A stretch of 44,458 nucleotides of DNA from an uncultured Verrucomicrobiota bacterium (GCA_903838675.1 CAILZI010000165.1:1-44458), one strand, 5' to 3'; positions 36,018 to 44,382 are shown, counted from the stretch's first letter. Notes: a model not told the origin generated them from the letters alone. Translations and numbers: made by a program.

Positions 36018-36071
36018 TTGTTTCCCGTTTCCACCCTAGAGGGGTAAAAATGGAAACGAAGGAAACGGGAA
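36018..36071 (-). repeat. CTAG-core hairpin repeat R1, inverted
   Basis: Reads CGTTTCCA ... TGGAAACG (8-bp stem) with a loop containing CCCTAGAGG, then a second GGAAACG. Its reverse complement matches R2 (38641-38683) at 39 of 43 positions. It marks the left side of the toprim-ATPase module. Confidence 0.85.
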
Positions 36072-36091
36072 TCTCCCACTCCTGCCGACGG

Positions 36092-36145
36092 TGCAAATTG
36101 TTGCAAAATGCGTTTGCGTTGTGAATAGGCCTGGTGATTATCACC
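36092..36145. promoter_or_regulatory. Dyads upstream of the toprim gene
   Basis: A locally AT-richer patch contains TGCAAATTG and TTGCAAAATG in tandem (36092-36110), an inverted GCAAA/TTTGC around ATGCG, and a clean palindrome GGTGATTATCACC (36133-36145). It looks like an operator or a small initiator-binding cluster inside the R1-R2 module; no function is shown. Confidence 0.35.
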
Positions 36146-36522
36146 CGCCTGCCTGACCGGCCTTGATTCAAGGCTGAAAGGTGGGTTGGCGCGGTGTTTC
36201 GCGTGGCTTTGCGTGCAAGACGCAGGGCCGCAGAGATGCGGTGCCACGCGGCTCCCATGGCCTGCCAGATGATCCCCCGCCCGCCGGTTCTGCGGAACCT
36301 GCAGCCGGAGGGGGGTGACCGGGCTGGTCAGGGGGCGGAAAACCTGTGCGCCTGCAGGGCGGTGTTCTCCGCCACACTGCTTTTAAGGATACCACATTCT
36401 ATCTCCTACTACCATGTAATGACATACGCCGTGCCTGTTGTTGTTTCCGTCGCCGCCGCGACTGGCGGCCGCCTGCGCCCCGGGGTGCAGGCCGAGCCTG
36501 CCAGCCATCCCATGAACCACCC

Positions 36523-37485
36523 ATGAAAACCACCCTCGAGCGTGCCAGCGCCTATCTGGCCAAAATGCCCGTGGCCGTGTCCGGCCAGGGCGGGGACTGT
36601 GCCACCTTTGGTGCCGCAAAGGCGCTGGTGCGGGGCTTCAGCCTCAGTGTGGAGGAGGCGCTGCCGCTGCTGCTGACGTGGAACCAGGGCTGTCAGCCGC
36701 CGTGGTCGGAGGCTGAGCTGCGGAGCAAGCTGCGCAGCGCTGCGAGCAGCTCCGGCAAGGCAGAGGGGTATCTGCTGGCAGATCGCCTCATGGCCTCCAA
36801 GGCGCACACGGCCCCTGGCATGGAGAACGAAGCGGAGCGCAGGGCCTGGCAGCGCCGCCACTGGCCGGAACTGCGCCGCGTTAGCCAGGAGGAGATGCTT
36901 GCCATCGCGCGGCTACGCGGCATCCCGTGGGAGGGTTTGTACATCGCTCATTGTTATGGCCTGCTCAAGGCCTGCGAGCTGGATGGCCACGACTGCTATG
37001 TGATTCACGAGGGCCGCTTTGCGCAGGTGCGTCGGATGGATGGCCAGATGCTGACGAATGCGGAGGGCAAGCCCATCAAGGCCAAAAACCTGCCTGGCAG
37101 CGAAGGGGCCTTCGTGGGGCGCAGCCTGCTGTTTGAGGCACCGCATGTGCTGCTGGTGGAGGGGGCCGTGGGTCTGCTGGAGGCGCTCACGGCCTATGCC
37201 CTGGTGGACATGGAGCCGTCCTGGACGGTGCTGGCGGCCACCAGCGCGTCTTCTCGCCTGGAGCGCGATCACACCCTGCTCAAGGCTCTCTCTGGCCGCC
37301 ACGTCCGCATCGTGCCCGATCTGGATACCACGGGCATGAATGCCGCCGCCTCCTGGCTCAGAGACCTGCGGGAGGCCGGTGCCCGGGTGGAGATCCAGGA
37401 GCTGCCCAAGGGCTGCAAGGACATCGGCGCGCTGCTTGCCGCAGAAGCCGTCAACCAGGACGAGCTCAACCAAATTTTTAGATAA
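36523..37485 (+). CDS. Primase-associated/toprim-domain replication protein
   Basis: 320 residues from the ATG at 36523; the frame runs further upstream, but the protein-like part starts here. Residues 1-70 (ERASAYLAKMPVAVSGQGGD, SLSVEEALPLLLTWN, PPWSEAELRSKL) resemble the small helical domain found beside primases and Rep proteins of phages and plasmids. The second half is a toprim fold with E213 (VLLVEGAVGLLEAL) and D266-L-D268 (IVPDLDTTGMNAA), the metal-binding acids. It lacks a catalytic primase-polymerase domain. Next gene is 45 bp downstream, an ATPase. Together they look like a replication module of a mobile element. Confidence 0.8.
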   Translation: MKTTLERASAYLAKMPVAVSGQGGDCATFGAAKALVRGFSLSVEEALPLLLTWNQGCQPPWSEAELRSKLRSAASSSGKAEGYLLADRLMASKAHTAPGMENEAERRAWQRRHWPELRRVSQEEMLAIARLRGIPWEGLYIAHCYGLLKACELDGHDCYVIHEGRFAQVRRMDGQMLTNAEGKPIKAKNLPGSEGAFVGRSLLFEAPHVLLVEGAVGLLEALTAYALVDMEPSWTVLAATSASSRLERDHTLLKALSGRHVRIVPDLDTTGMNAAASWLRDLREAGARVEIQELPKGCKDIGALLAAEAVNQDELNQIFR

Positions 37486-37530
37486 ACAGATACCACCAAG
37501 GAATACGAACAACCACACACTGCCACCCCT

Positions 37531-38619
37531 ATGAAGGACATCACTGAACGCATCGCCCGCCTCGCCGACCTCCTGCCCAGAAATGCAGCCGGAGCCCCCT
37601 CGCTCACCCTCACCACCTCCTCCGGTGTCGCCGCTCCGGGGGCTGAGCCGCCGCAGCCGCCGGACTTCGTCCGCTCCCTGCTCACCCCGGAGCAGTTGGA
37701 GGCCTGTGATCAGGAGCCCCGCCCCCGCCTGCTGGGGGAGTGGCTGCTGGAGGGGGATCTGGGCTACCTCTTTGCCCCGCGTGGCGATGGCAAGACCTGG
37801 CTGGCCATGTTCATTGGCAAGGCAATCACGGAGGGCTGCCCGCTGGGCGGGTGGTCTGCCGGAGATGGGGCGCGCAGGGTCTTCTTCCTCGACGCCGAAA
37901 TGAACAGGAAGGACGTCAGGCTGCGCGCGCGGCAGGTCGGCATCGCCTCGCTGAACTTCCGCTGGCTGAACAATGAGAACCTTTACATGGACCAGGGGTT
38001 CAGCGTGAACATCATCAACCCGCTGCACCAGACCGGCCTCTCCTCCATGCTGCCGGACGGCTCCGTCTTCATCATCGACAATCTCAGCACCAGCCAGAGC
38101 GGCATGCGTGAAAATGAGAACGACGACTTTGACAAGCTCAAGGACTGGCTGCTGAGCCTGCGGAGGCGTGGCATCACCGTCATCATCGTTCACCACGCCG
38201 GGCGCAACGGGGAGATGCGCGGGGCCTCCCGGCGCGAAGACCCGGCCCACTGGATCCTCAGCCTGAAGGACGCCACGGAGGATGAGGCGCGCACCAAGGT
38301 GTTCATCACCCGCTTTTCCAAATGCCGCAACTGCCAGGGGCGCGATGCCATGCCGCTGCGCTGGACTCTGCTCAATGACACGGGTGGTCAGATCACCGTC
38401 ACCTGCGAGCCCTATGGCAACCTCGACGCCCTCCTGGGCCACATCCGCGATGGCGTCGTCAACGCCACCGAGCTGGCCGAGATGATCGGCGTGCAGGTCG
38501 GCACCGTCAGCAAATGGGCGCGCAAGCTCATGAATGCCGGACTGGTGCGCAAGAAAGGGCGCGAATACGAGGCCGTGGAGGAGCGGCGAATGGCAGGCTA
38601 TGGGATGGGGCTGGATTGA
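37531..38619 (+). CDS. RepA-like RecA-fold ATPase with C-terminal winged helix
   Basis: 362 residues. An N-terminal acidic/proline stretch leads to a RecA-fold ATPase (about 65-300) of the AAA_25/RSF1010-RepA type: Walker A APRGDGKTW with K88, Walker B VFIIDN with D183, and a sensor-like VIIVHHAGRNGEMRGASRRED. Such proteins are hexameric helicases or helicase loaders in plasmid and phage replication. Residues about 305-355 form a winged helix (NATELAEMIGVQVGTVSKWARKLMNAGLVRKKG), suggesting DNA binding or self-regulation. It follows the toprim gene and ends 22 bases before repeat R2. Confidence 0.85.
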   Translation: MKDITERIARLADLLPRNAAGAPSLTLTTSSGVAAPGAEPPQPPDFVRSLLTPEQLEACDQEPRPRLLGEWLLEGDLGYLFAPRGDGKTWLAMFIGKAITEGCPLGGWSAGDGARRVFFLDAEMNRKDVRLRARQVGIASLNFRWLNNENLYMDQGFSVNIINPLHQTGLSSMLPDGSVFIIDNLSTSQSGMRENENDDFDKLKDWLLSLRRRGITVIIVHHAGRNGEMRGASRREDPAHWILSLKDATEDEARTKVFITRFSKCRNCQGRDAMPLRWTLLNDTGGQITVTCEPYGNLDALLGHIRDGVVNATELAEMIGVQVGTVSKWARKLMNAGLVRKKGREYEAVEERRMAGYGMGLD

Positions 38620-38640
38620 TGCGCAGGGCGTGCGCCGCTT

Positions 38641-38683
38641 CGTTTCCATTTTTAAGCCTCTAGGATGGAAACGGGAAACGAGG
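38641..38683 (+). repeat. CTAG-core hairpin repeat R2
   Basis: CGTTTCCAT pairs with ATGGAAACG (9 bp); the loop contains GCCTCTAGG, and GGAAACG is repeated directly after the stem. Inverted relative to R1 (39 of 43 positions match), same orientation as R3. Confidence 0.85.
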
Positions 38684-38703
38684 CGCATGGGCATTAGGGC
38701 TGC

Positions 38704-38835
38704 AGGTTGGGTGTGTTTGGCGTCCAAGGTTCACGCAATCACCTGCAGGCCCCTCCGCCAAACCGCCCAACTGCGAGGGCGTCCGTACGCTAGGGCGTTT
38801 GCCGTACGCTCGCAGACGGTCGGGCTGTCGCCACA
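38704..38835. repeat. Dispersed intergenic repeat, copy B
   Basis: Matches 31487-31617 in three ordered blocks: 38704-38722, 38757-38785 and 38821-38835. It also holds an internal CCGTACGCT repeated twice (near 38782 and 38804). Confidence 0.75.
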
Positions 38836-38867
38836 ACCATCTTACCCATGGGCGCTCCCCCCCCCTT

Positions 38868-38915
38868 CGTTTCCACCACGAGGGCCTCTAGGAGGGGAAA
38901 CGGGAAACGAAACGC
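38868..38915 (+). repeat. CTAG-core hairpin repeat R3
   Basis: CGTTTCC pairs with GGAAACG across a loop containing GGCCTCTAGGAGG, followed by a second GGAAACG. Direct copy of R2, 185 bases further on. The 567-bp region 38620-39186 holds R2, repeat copy B, R3 and C-rich runs, and no gene I can support. Confidence 0.8.
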
Positions 38916-39186
38916 CGCCTCCGCGCTTTTCCCCCCCACGCAGGCAGGCCCGGTGAGGCCTGGGGCTGGAAATGAGGCTGGAAATGAAGCAGGGACTGCA
39001 AATGGCGCTCTGCATGGAGCCCTCAATACTCTCCCGTTTTCTCCACGCTTCTTCTCTGCTCTTCCTCTCCTAGGCGAAAAGGCGTGGGCTTCGTACGGTT
39101 GCTGGTCAAACCAGTTGCGATTTAAGGGTAACGGGGCTTGAGTTGGTTTGAACCCTTTCGCGCTCTCACCCCCGGTCATTTTTGTC

Positions 39187-40011
39187 ATGAAACGCTCCCT
39201 GTTCCTTCGTCCCGCACTGTCCGCCGCCTTGCTGCTGGCCGGCAGCCTGCCTCTCACCGCCGCTCCTCAGGGCACCAAGGGGGTGGAGGAATTCGATCCT
39301 CTCGCTTTTCCAGGCAAGGTCGTGGATGACGTGATCGTGCCGGTGCCGAGCGAGGTTTTCTCCGTGCTCGACAAGCTGGGCGAGCCCAACTGGCAGGCCG
39401 AACTGCGCAAGCAGGCCATCCCCAGCACGAGCGACCGCACCAAGCTGGCCCTCCTCTTTGGCTACACCGTGGCCGAGGGTTTTGTGGCCGTGCAGGCCCA
39501 GGACAAGGAGGCGGTGAAGGACATCGGCCATGACGTCATCTCCCTGTCCAAGAGCCTCGCCCTCAGTAAATCCGTGCTGCCTCATGCCCAGGCCATCCTG
39601 GATGCGGCGGACAAAGGCAACTGGAGCGCCATCCGCAAGGAGTTTGACCAGACCCAGAAGACCGTGCGCGACACGATGGAGCAGATGAAGGACATGGACC
39701 TCTCGCAGTGCGTCAGCCTTGGCGGCTGGCTGCGCGGCACCGCTTCCGTGACCTCCGTGGTGAAGAAGAGCTTTTCCGCCGACCGCGCAGAGCTGCTGAA
39801 CCAGCCCATGCTGGTGGAGCATTTTGTCAATTCCATCTCCAAGATGCCCGGCAGCACCCGTGATCACGATGTGGTGAAGTCCATCCAGAAGGGGCTCGCC
39901 TCCGTGCTGCAGCAGATGGATGGCGCCGTGGACGGCTTCTCCAAAGATGCAGTCACGAGCATCGGCAAGACCTGCGACAGTCTGCTGACGGAAATCCTCG
40001 CGAAAAAATAA
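39187..40011 (+). CDS. Secreted helical protein, unrecognised
   Basis: 274 residues from the ATG at 39187, which opens a signal peptide (MKRSLFLRPALSAALLLAGS, cut near LTAAPQ); a TTG at 39148 is in frame but unlikely. The mature chain is mostly helical (KLALLFGYTVAEGFVAVQAQD, AVKDIGHDVISLSKSLALSKSVL, FDQTQKTVRDTMEQMKDMDLSQ), with one cysteine pair far apart. I do not recognise the family. It opens a same-strand run through ybeY and lies 50 bp before the next secreted protein. Confidence 0.85.
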   Translation: MKRSLFLRPALSAALLLAGSLPLTAAPQGTKGVEEFDPLAFPGKVVDDVIVPVPSEVFSVLDKLGEPNWQAELRKQAIPSTSDRTKLALLFGYTVAEGFVAVQAQDKEAVKDIGHDVISLSKSLALSKSVLPHAQAILDAADKGNWSAIRKEFDQTQKTVRDTMEQMKDMDLSQCVSLGGWLRGTASVTSVVKKSFSADRAELLNQPMLVEHFVNSISKMPGSTRDHDVVKSIQKGLASVLQQMDGAVDGFSKDAVTSIGKTCDSLLTEILAKK

Positions 40012-40061
40012 TCAGTGACCTTCACACGCGCATGAGCCCACCTCCTGAAGGAACCCTCCTT

Positions 40062-40505
40062 ATGAAACGTCCCTGGTCCCGCTTGCAAGCTCTTGCCGCC
40101 GCCTGCGTGCTGGTGCTTGGGGCCACGTGCGTTTATGCGACCGTGGATGAGTCCCATGACTATGCCATGGAGGCCGCCACGCCCTTCGTGGAGCAGGGTT
40201 TCATCGTGCGTGAAGATTATTGGAACGGCGAGGTGAAAAGCGGGCAGAAGCTCCAGATCACCCACCAGCTTTTCAAGGGCAATGAATACGCCTTCTGGCT
40301 CGGCACGAGCCAGGAAGGAGTCACGCTCGACATGAAGGTCTATGACGAGAAGAACCAGCCGGTGCAGATCAATGCCAAGGCGGACAAGTTCTTCATGAGC
40401 GTGCGTGTCAATCCGCCGAAGACCGGCACTTACAAGATCGTCTTCGAACTGAAATCGAAGACGGCCGCCGGCGTGCTCTGGGCGCTGGCCTATGGTTACC
40501 GCTGA
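40062..40505 (+). CDS. Small secreted beta-rich protein, unrecognised
   Basis: 147 residues from the ATG at 40062, chosen for the signal peptide MKRPWSRLQALAAACVLVLG (cut near VYA-TVD) and a GAAGGA about 11 bases upstream; an ATG at 40032 is in frame. The mature chain is a beta-sandwich-like domain (GQKLQITHQLFKGNEYAFWLG, VTLDMKVYDEKNQPVQ, VRVNPPKTGTYKIVFELKS), as in small periplasmic proteins bearing a pre-peptidase-like fold. Its stop overlaps phoH (TGATG). Confidence 0.85.
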   Translation: MKRPWSRLQALAAACVLVLGATCVYATVDESHDYAMEAATPFVEQGFIVREDYWNGEVKSGQKLQITHQLFKGNEYAFWLGTSQEGVTLDMKVYDEKNQPVQINAKADKFFMSVRVNPPKTGTYKIVFELKSKTAAGVLWALAYGYR

Positions 40506-41530
40506 TGCCCGTCGAAACGCTCACCTACGAGACGCCGCAGTTCCTCCAAAAACTGATTGGCAATGACCTCGGCAGTTTGCGGCTGATGGGTGAGTCGTTT
40601 GGCGTGAACGTGACCAGCCGTGAAGGCTGGGTGCGGCTGGAAGGGGATGCGGACAAGATTGCTGCGGCACGTGAAGTTTTTGCCCAGCTCGAAAAAGTGC
40701 GGCGCAACGGCGGCGACGTGTCCTCGGCAATGGTGCGCCTGGTGGTTGAAAGCGTGCAGCGCGAGACTGGGGATGCACCCGCGGATGCGATCATGAATTT
40801 GAAACTGCTCGGCTCTGGCAAGCGCCCTCCTGTGCTGGCCAAGACGCGCGGGCAGATCGCCTACGTGCAGGCCATGCGTGAATCCGAGGTCGTCTTTGGT
40901 GTCGGTCCTGCGGGCACGGGCAAGACCTATCTCGCGATGGCGCAGGGCTTGCATTACCTCAAAGAAAAGCTCGTGCAGCGTCTGGTTCTCACCCGTCCCG
41001 CCGTTGAGGCTGGCGAGGCGCTGGGCTTTCTGCCGGGAGATTTGAAGGAGAAGATATTCCCCTACCTGCGGCCGCTTTATGACGCGCTCTACGACATGCT
41101 GGAGCCCGAGGAGGCGGAGCGCCTCATCGAACGTGGCAGCATCGAGATCGCCCCGCTGGCCTACATGCGTGGGCGCACGCTCAAAAACGCCTTCATCATC
41201 CTCGATGAAGCGCAGAACACGACCACCGAGCAGATGCTGATGTTCCTGACCCGCCTGGGTGAAGGGGCGCGCTGCGTGGTCACGGGAGACCCCTCACAGA
41301 TCGACCTGCGTCGGCATGTGAAGTCAGGTTTGAAGGAGGCGGTCGAGCTGCTGCAAGATGTCGAGGGGGTGCGTTTCGTGGCCTTTGCGCCGAAAGACAT
41401 CGTTCGTTTGCCGGTCGTGCAGCGTATCATTGAGGCCTATCAGTCTGGGCGAAGTCGTAAAAATGAGACACAATGGCCCAAACTGGATGAAGGTGGGGGG
41501 AAAGATTCTTGTCCGAACCCCGATGTATGA
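40505..41530 (+). CDS. phoH: PhoH family ATPase
   Basis: 341 residues. A small N-terminal KH-like region (about 15-70, LGSLRLMGESFGVNVTSREGWVRLEGD) precedes the PhoH ATPase with Walker A GPAGTGKTYLA (K140), RLVLTRPAVEAGEALGFLPGDLKEK, Walker B AFIILDEAQNTT and VVTGDPSQIDL. PhoH/YbeZ proteins act on RNA and work with YbeY, which is encoded two genes on. Start overlaps the upstream stop (TGATG). C-terminal tail is Gly/Lys-rich and variable. Confidence 0.95.
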   Translation: MPVETLTYETPQFLQKLIGNDLGSLRLMGESFGVNVTSREGWVRLEGDADKIAAAREVFAQLEKVRRNGGDVSSAMVRLVVESVQRETGDAPADAIMNLKLLGSGKRPPVLAKTRGQIAYVQAMRESEVVFGVGPAGTGKTYLAMAQGLHYLKEKLVQRLVLTRPAVEAGEALGFLPGDLKEKIFPYLRPLYDALYDMLEPEEAERLIERGSIEIAPLAYMRGRTLKNAFIILDEAQNTTTEQMLMFLTRLGEGARCVVTGDPSQIDLRRHVKSGLKEAVELLQDVEGVRFVAFAPKDIVRLPVVQRIIEAYQSGRSRKNETQWPKLDEGGGKDSCPNPDV

Positions 41531-41565
41531 TAGCTTCGTAGCCAGCCCCCCCCTCTTTTTAAATC

Positions 41566-43272
41566 ATGTTCGAGTCCATTCGTCGTGCCCGCTTGCAACG
41601 CGAAGGGCTTTCCTGCGGTAAAACCCGCCGAAAGCACCAGGAGGGAGATTTCATCGACGAGATGCGCACGCATCCGGCGGGTACCGTCGCGGCCTACTTG
41701 TTCTTTTTCATTGGCATCGGCCTCCTGATGCGCCTGGGCACTCAGGTGGAGGATGGACTTCCCGCCGTCACCTGGCTGCACATGATGTATGCCGCTGCCA
41801 TCGGTTTTGCCATGGTGGTGCACGAGCGCGTGGCGCTGCGCCCGGAAATCTGTGACAACGGCGTGCTGCTGCTCGTGCTGGGCACCATCTTTACCCACCT
41901 GGCCTTGGTGGTGCTCATGCTGGATGCGCCCTTCGCGCAGAGCTGGGGCAAGACGCTGAAGGCCATCGTGCTGCCGCATGCCTTTGCGCCGGTGGTGCTG
42001 TCCGTGATTCTCGGCCGGCGCATCGGACTCTTTGGGGCCATCTATGCCACCCTGCTCGGCGTGCTGGTCTGCATTTCCATCTCTGCGCCCACGTACATGG
42101 CCACTTCGGCCCTGCTCGGATTCACTGGCGTGCTGCTGACGAAGCGCGTGCGCCGCCGCAACCGTCTCTTCATGGCGGGGCTCTACATCGGTCTGGTGGC
42201 CACGGCCTATTCGCTGCTGCTGCATGAGGCGGCGGGCGTCATCATGGAGGAAAAAATCGGGCGCATGGTGGGCGGGCCGCTGATCATCAGCATTCTCAGC
42301 GGCGTGGTGGTGGGCGGCCTGCTGCCCGTGCTGGAAAGCGTCTTCGGCGTCACCACGGATGTGTCCTGGCTAGAACTCGGAGATCTGAACCACCCGCTCA
42401 TGCGCCGTCTCAGCATCGAGGCGCCCGGCACCTACCATCACAGCCTCGTCGTGGCCAATCTCTCCGAAGCCGCCGCAGAGTCCATCGCTGCCAGCGCCAG
42501 CATGTGCCGTGTGTGCGCCTATTTCCATGACATCGGCAAGCTCAGCAAGCCGGAGTACTTCATCGAGAACATGGACCCCTCGGCCAATCCGCATGATGAC
42601 CTCACCCCGCGCATGAGCGCGCTGGTCATCATCGCGCACGTCAAAGACGGAGTCGATCTTGCCATCAAGCACAACCTCAACTCGCGCATCATCGACGTCA
42701 TCGAGCAGCATCACGGCAACTCGCTGGCTTACTTCTTCTACCGGCAGGCACTTGATCAGAAGGCCGAGGTGGAGCGCATGGCGAAGCTGGGCAAGGCCAA
42801 GGAGGATGACGTGCCGCAGGTGAGCGAGGAGACCTTCCGCTACCCTGGCCCGCGTCCGCAGTTCAAGGAGTCCGCCATCATCTCCCTGGCAGACGCCGTG
42901 GAGAGCGCCTCCCGCACGCTCGAAAAGCCCAATGCCTCGCGCATTGAAACGATGATCAAAGACATCGTGCAGGCACGCATGATGGACGGTCAATTGGATG
43001 AATGCGATCTCACCATCGCAGAACTCGCCAGGATCAAGGCCAGCTTTGCCAAGACCCTGCTCAGCATGATGCATGGCCGCATCAAGTACCAGAAGGCCAT
43101 TGAGTCCAAGCCATCGCGTGAGGAAACCAAAGCACCGGCTGTCGCCGAAGACGAAGGCACCGCCGAAACGTCCAAGATCGTGGAGGCCTCTTTCACCGGC
43201 GGCACCATCACTGCCGAGACACCGGTCAAAAAGCCGCGCACACGCAAATCGCCTCCCGCCTCCGCCGCCTGA
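41566..43272 (+). CDS. PgpH-like membrane HD phosphohydrolase lacking the ectodomain
   Basis: 568 residues. A basic N-terminus leads to a membrane block of six or seven helices (about 38-225), then a cytoplasmic HD domain with the HH site GTYHHSLVV, H321-D322 (YFHDIGKLSKPEYF), IIAHVKDG and IEQHHGN. This matches the 7TMR-HD/PgpH family, whose HD domain hydrolyses c-di-AMP. Usual members are some 130-250 residues longer with a large extracellular domain between helix 1 and the rest; here that domain is missing, so signal input must differ. Lies between phoH and ybeY, as in Firmicutes and cyanobacteria. A low-complexity tail (about 500-568, Lys/Ala/Thr) follows. Stop overlaps ybeY (TGATG). Confidence 0.92.
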   Translation: MFESIRRARLQREGLSCGKTRRKHQEGDFIDEMRTHPAGTVAAYLFFFIGIGLLMRLGTQVEDGLPAVTWLHMMYAAAIGFAMVVHERVALRPEICDNGVLLLVLGTIFTHLALVVLMLDAPFAQSWGKTLKAIVLPHAFAPVVLSVILGRRIGLFGAIYATLLGVLVCISISAPTYMATSALLGFTGVLLTKRVRRRNRLFMAGLYIGLVATAYSLLLHEAAGVIMEEKIGRMVGGPLIISILSGVVVGGLLPVLESVFGVTTDVSWLELGDLNHPLMRRLSIEAPGTYHHSLVVANLSEAAAESIAASASMCRVCAYFHDIGKLSKPEYFIENMDPSANPHDDLTPRMSALVIIAHVKDGVDLAIKHNLNSRIIDVIEQHHGNSLAYFFYRQALDQKAEVERMAKLGKAKEDDVPQVSEETFRYPGPRPQFKESAIISLADAVESASRTLEKPNASRIETMIKDIVQARMMDGQLDECDLTIAELARIKASFAKTLLSMMHGRIKYQKAIESKPSREETKAPAVAEDEGTAETSKIVEASFTGGTITAETPVKKPRTRKSPPASAA

Positions 43273-43712
43273 TGCCGCTGCCAAAGCTCCGCATTTACAA
43301 CCGGCAGAAAGCCCACGCCATCCCGCTGCCATGGCTGCGCCGCATCGGCAAAGCCGCGCTGCCCGGCTGCCTCGCCGCCCTCAGGTCTCCCGACGCCCCG
43401 CTCGCCTCCCTGCCAGAGATCGAGATCACCATCGTCGATGACGCCGACATCGCCCGCGTGCATGGCGATTTCCTCGACGATCCCACGCCCACGGATGTCA
43501 TCACCTTCCATCACGGCGAGATCCTCATCAGCGCCGACACCGCGCTGCGCCAGGCCGGTGAGCACGGCCAGACCCTCGACCACGAAGTCGCCCTCTACCT
43601 TGTCCACGGCCTCATGCATCTCGGTGGGTGGGACGACCACGAGCCGGAAGAAGCGCGCGAGATGGCGCAGCGACAGGAAGCCATCCTGCATGAGGCAATG
43701 CAGTGCGTCTAA
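43272..43712 (+). CDS. ybeY: YbeY rRNA maturation endoribonuclease
   Basis: 146 residues. The zinc site H112-x3-H116-x5-H122 (HGLMHLGGWDDH) and DPTPTDVITFHHGEILIS, where the usual form reads PTDVLSFP, identify YbeY, which processes rRNA ends and takes part in ribosome quality control. Overlaps the upstream gene (TGATG), and with phoH two genes before it forms the standard neighbourhood. Confidence 0.95.
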   Translation: MPLPKLRIYNRQKAHAIPLPWLRRIGKAALPGCLAALRSPDAPLASLPEIEITIVDDADIARVHGDFLDDPTPTDVITFHHGEILISADTALRQAGEHGQTLDHEVALYLVHGLMHLGGWDDHEPEEAREMAQRQEAILHEAMQCV

Positions 43713-43829
43713 ATTTGAGTGTCGAGTATTGGGTATCTGATATTGGAATAAAGGATTCACGTAGGTTGGTTGTCGATTTCGTCACCAAAAAAGCTTCCCA
43801 CGCACCTGTTGGAATGCTATCGCCCGCGC

Positions 43830-44324
43830 ATGCTTATCTGGAAAGGACACGGAATTTTAATTTTGTTTTTCGGCATCATGGGAAGCCTTATTTGTGGAAT
43901 GCTGACTGCCGGCGTTTATGCCGCCACGAATTGGACCTGGGTGGCGCGCCTCATCGTGGCTGCCAATTTTTGGGGCGCTGCGGCAGCCATCTGGCTTTAC
44001 GCAAAAACCATCGGTAAGACGGTCGAGAAGACCTACCTCGATCCAGCCACTCATAGCCCGGTGGTTATCCGCAGCTCGCACTCGCTCTTTTTCATCCCTG
44101 CGAAGCCTTGGGCCATCCTGGCCACCCTTCTTGCGTGTGTGATGACCGTGGTTTCTTTCAACTTGCCGTCAGAGCATTTCATGGACAGAGCCAGCAGCGC
44201 GTCCCTCGAGAAAACCGCCTTTGATCAAGCCAATCATCTGATTACCGCTGACAAAGGCAAGGAGGCTTATGGCAATACACCAGAGGCGGAAAAGCTGGCG
44301 GAAGCGTTTTCCTCGATGGTATAA
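43830..44324 (+). CDS. Small membrane protein, unrecognised
   Basis: 164 residues from the ATG at 43830 (MLIWKGHGILILFFGIMGSL, directly the first helix); a TTG at 43770 would add a soluble stretch. About three membrane helices: 8-28, about 36-56, and about 90-110 (PWAILATLLACVMTVVSF), with a hydrophilic tail (ASLEKTAFDQANHLI, TPEAEKLAEAFSSMV). I do not recognise the family. Its stop lies within the first bases of the apparent IS21 left end, so the C-terminus may be changed by that insertion. Confidence 0.7.
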   Translation: MLIWKGHGILILFFGIMGSLICGMLTAGVYAATNWTWVARLIVAANFWGAAAAIWLYAKTIGKTVEKTYLDPATHSPVVIRSSHSLFFIPAKPWAILATLLACVMTVVSFNLPSEHFMDRASSASLEKTAFDQANHLITADKGKEAYGNTPEAEKLAEAFSSMV

Positions 44325-44329
44325 AACGC

Positions 44330-44382
44330 GGTTAAAAAGTGCGGCGGGTGCGCCGGGTGGCGTGGTGGTTTAAAAGTGCAGC
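44330..44382 (+). repeat. Direct repeats of an IS21-like left end
   Basis: GGTTAAAAAGTGCGGC (44330-44345) and GGTTTAAAAGTGCAGC (44367-44382) match at 14 of 16 positions, 37 bases apart, directly before the transposase start. Tandem repeats of this kind at each end are the transposase-binding sites of IS21-family elements. A near-palindrome CTGGTTTAACCAG follows at 44387-44399. Confidence 0.6.

Noticed and set aside
36194..36526. A 110-codon frame ending in an ATGA overlap with the toprim gene
   Set aside because: The overlap looked like coupling, but the sequence has no domain, odd composition and no support for a start; chance is likelier.
36523..38619. A complete prophage
   Set aside because: Only two replication-type genes are present; no integrase, capsid, terminase or lysis gene is seen around them.
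36913..38727. A 604-codon minus-strand frame over the ATPase gene
   Set aside because: Antisense to Walker A/B and winged-helix motifs on the plus strand; composition typical of a shadow frame.
35748..39186. CRISPR array or retron within the repeat-rich region
   Set aside because: Repeats are few, unequal in spacing and hairpin-like, with no cas genes or reverse transcriptase.
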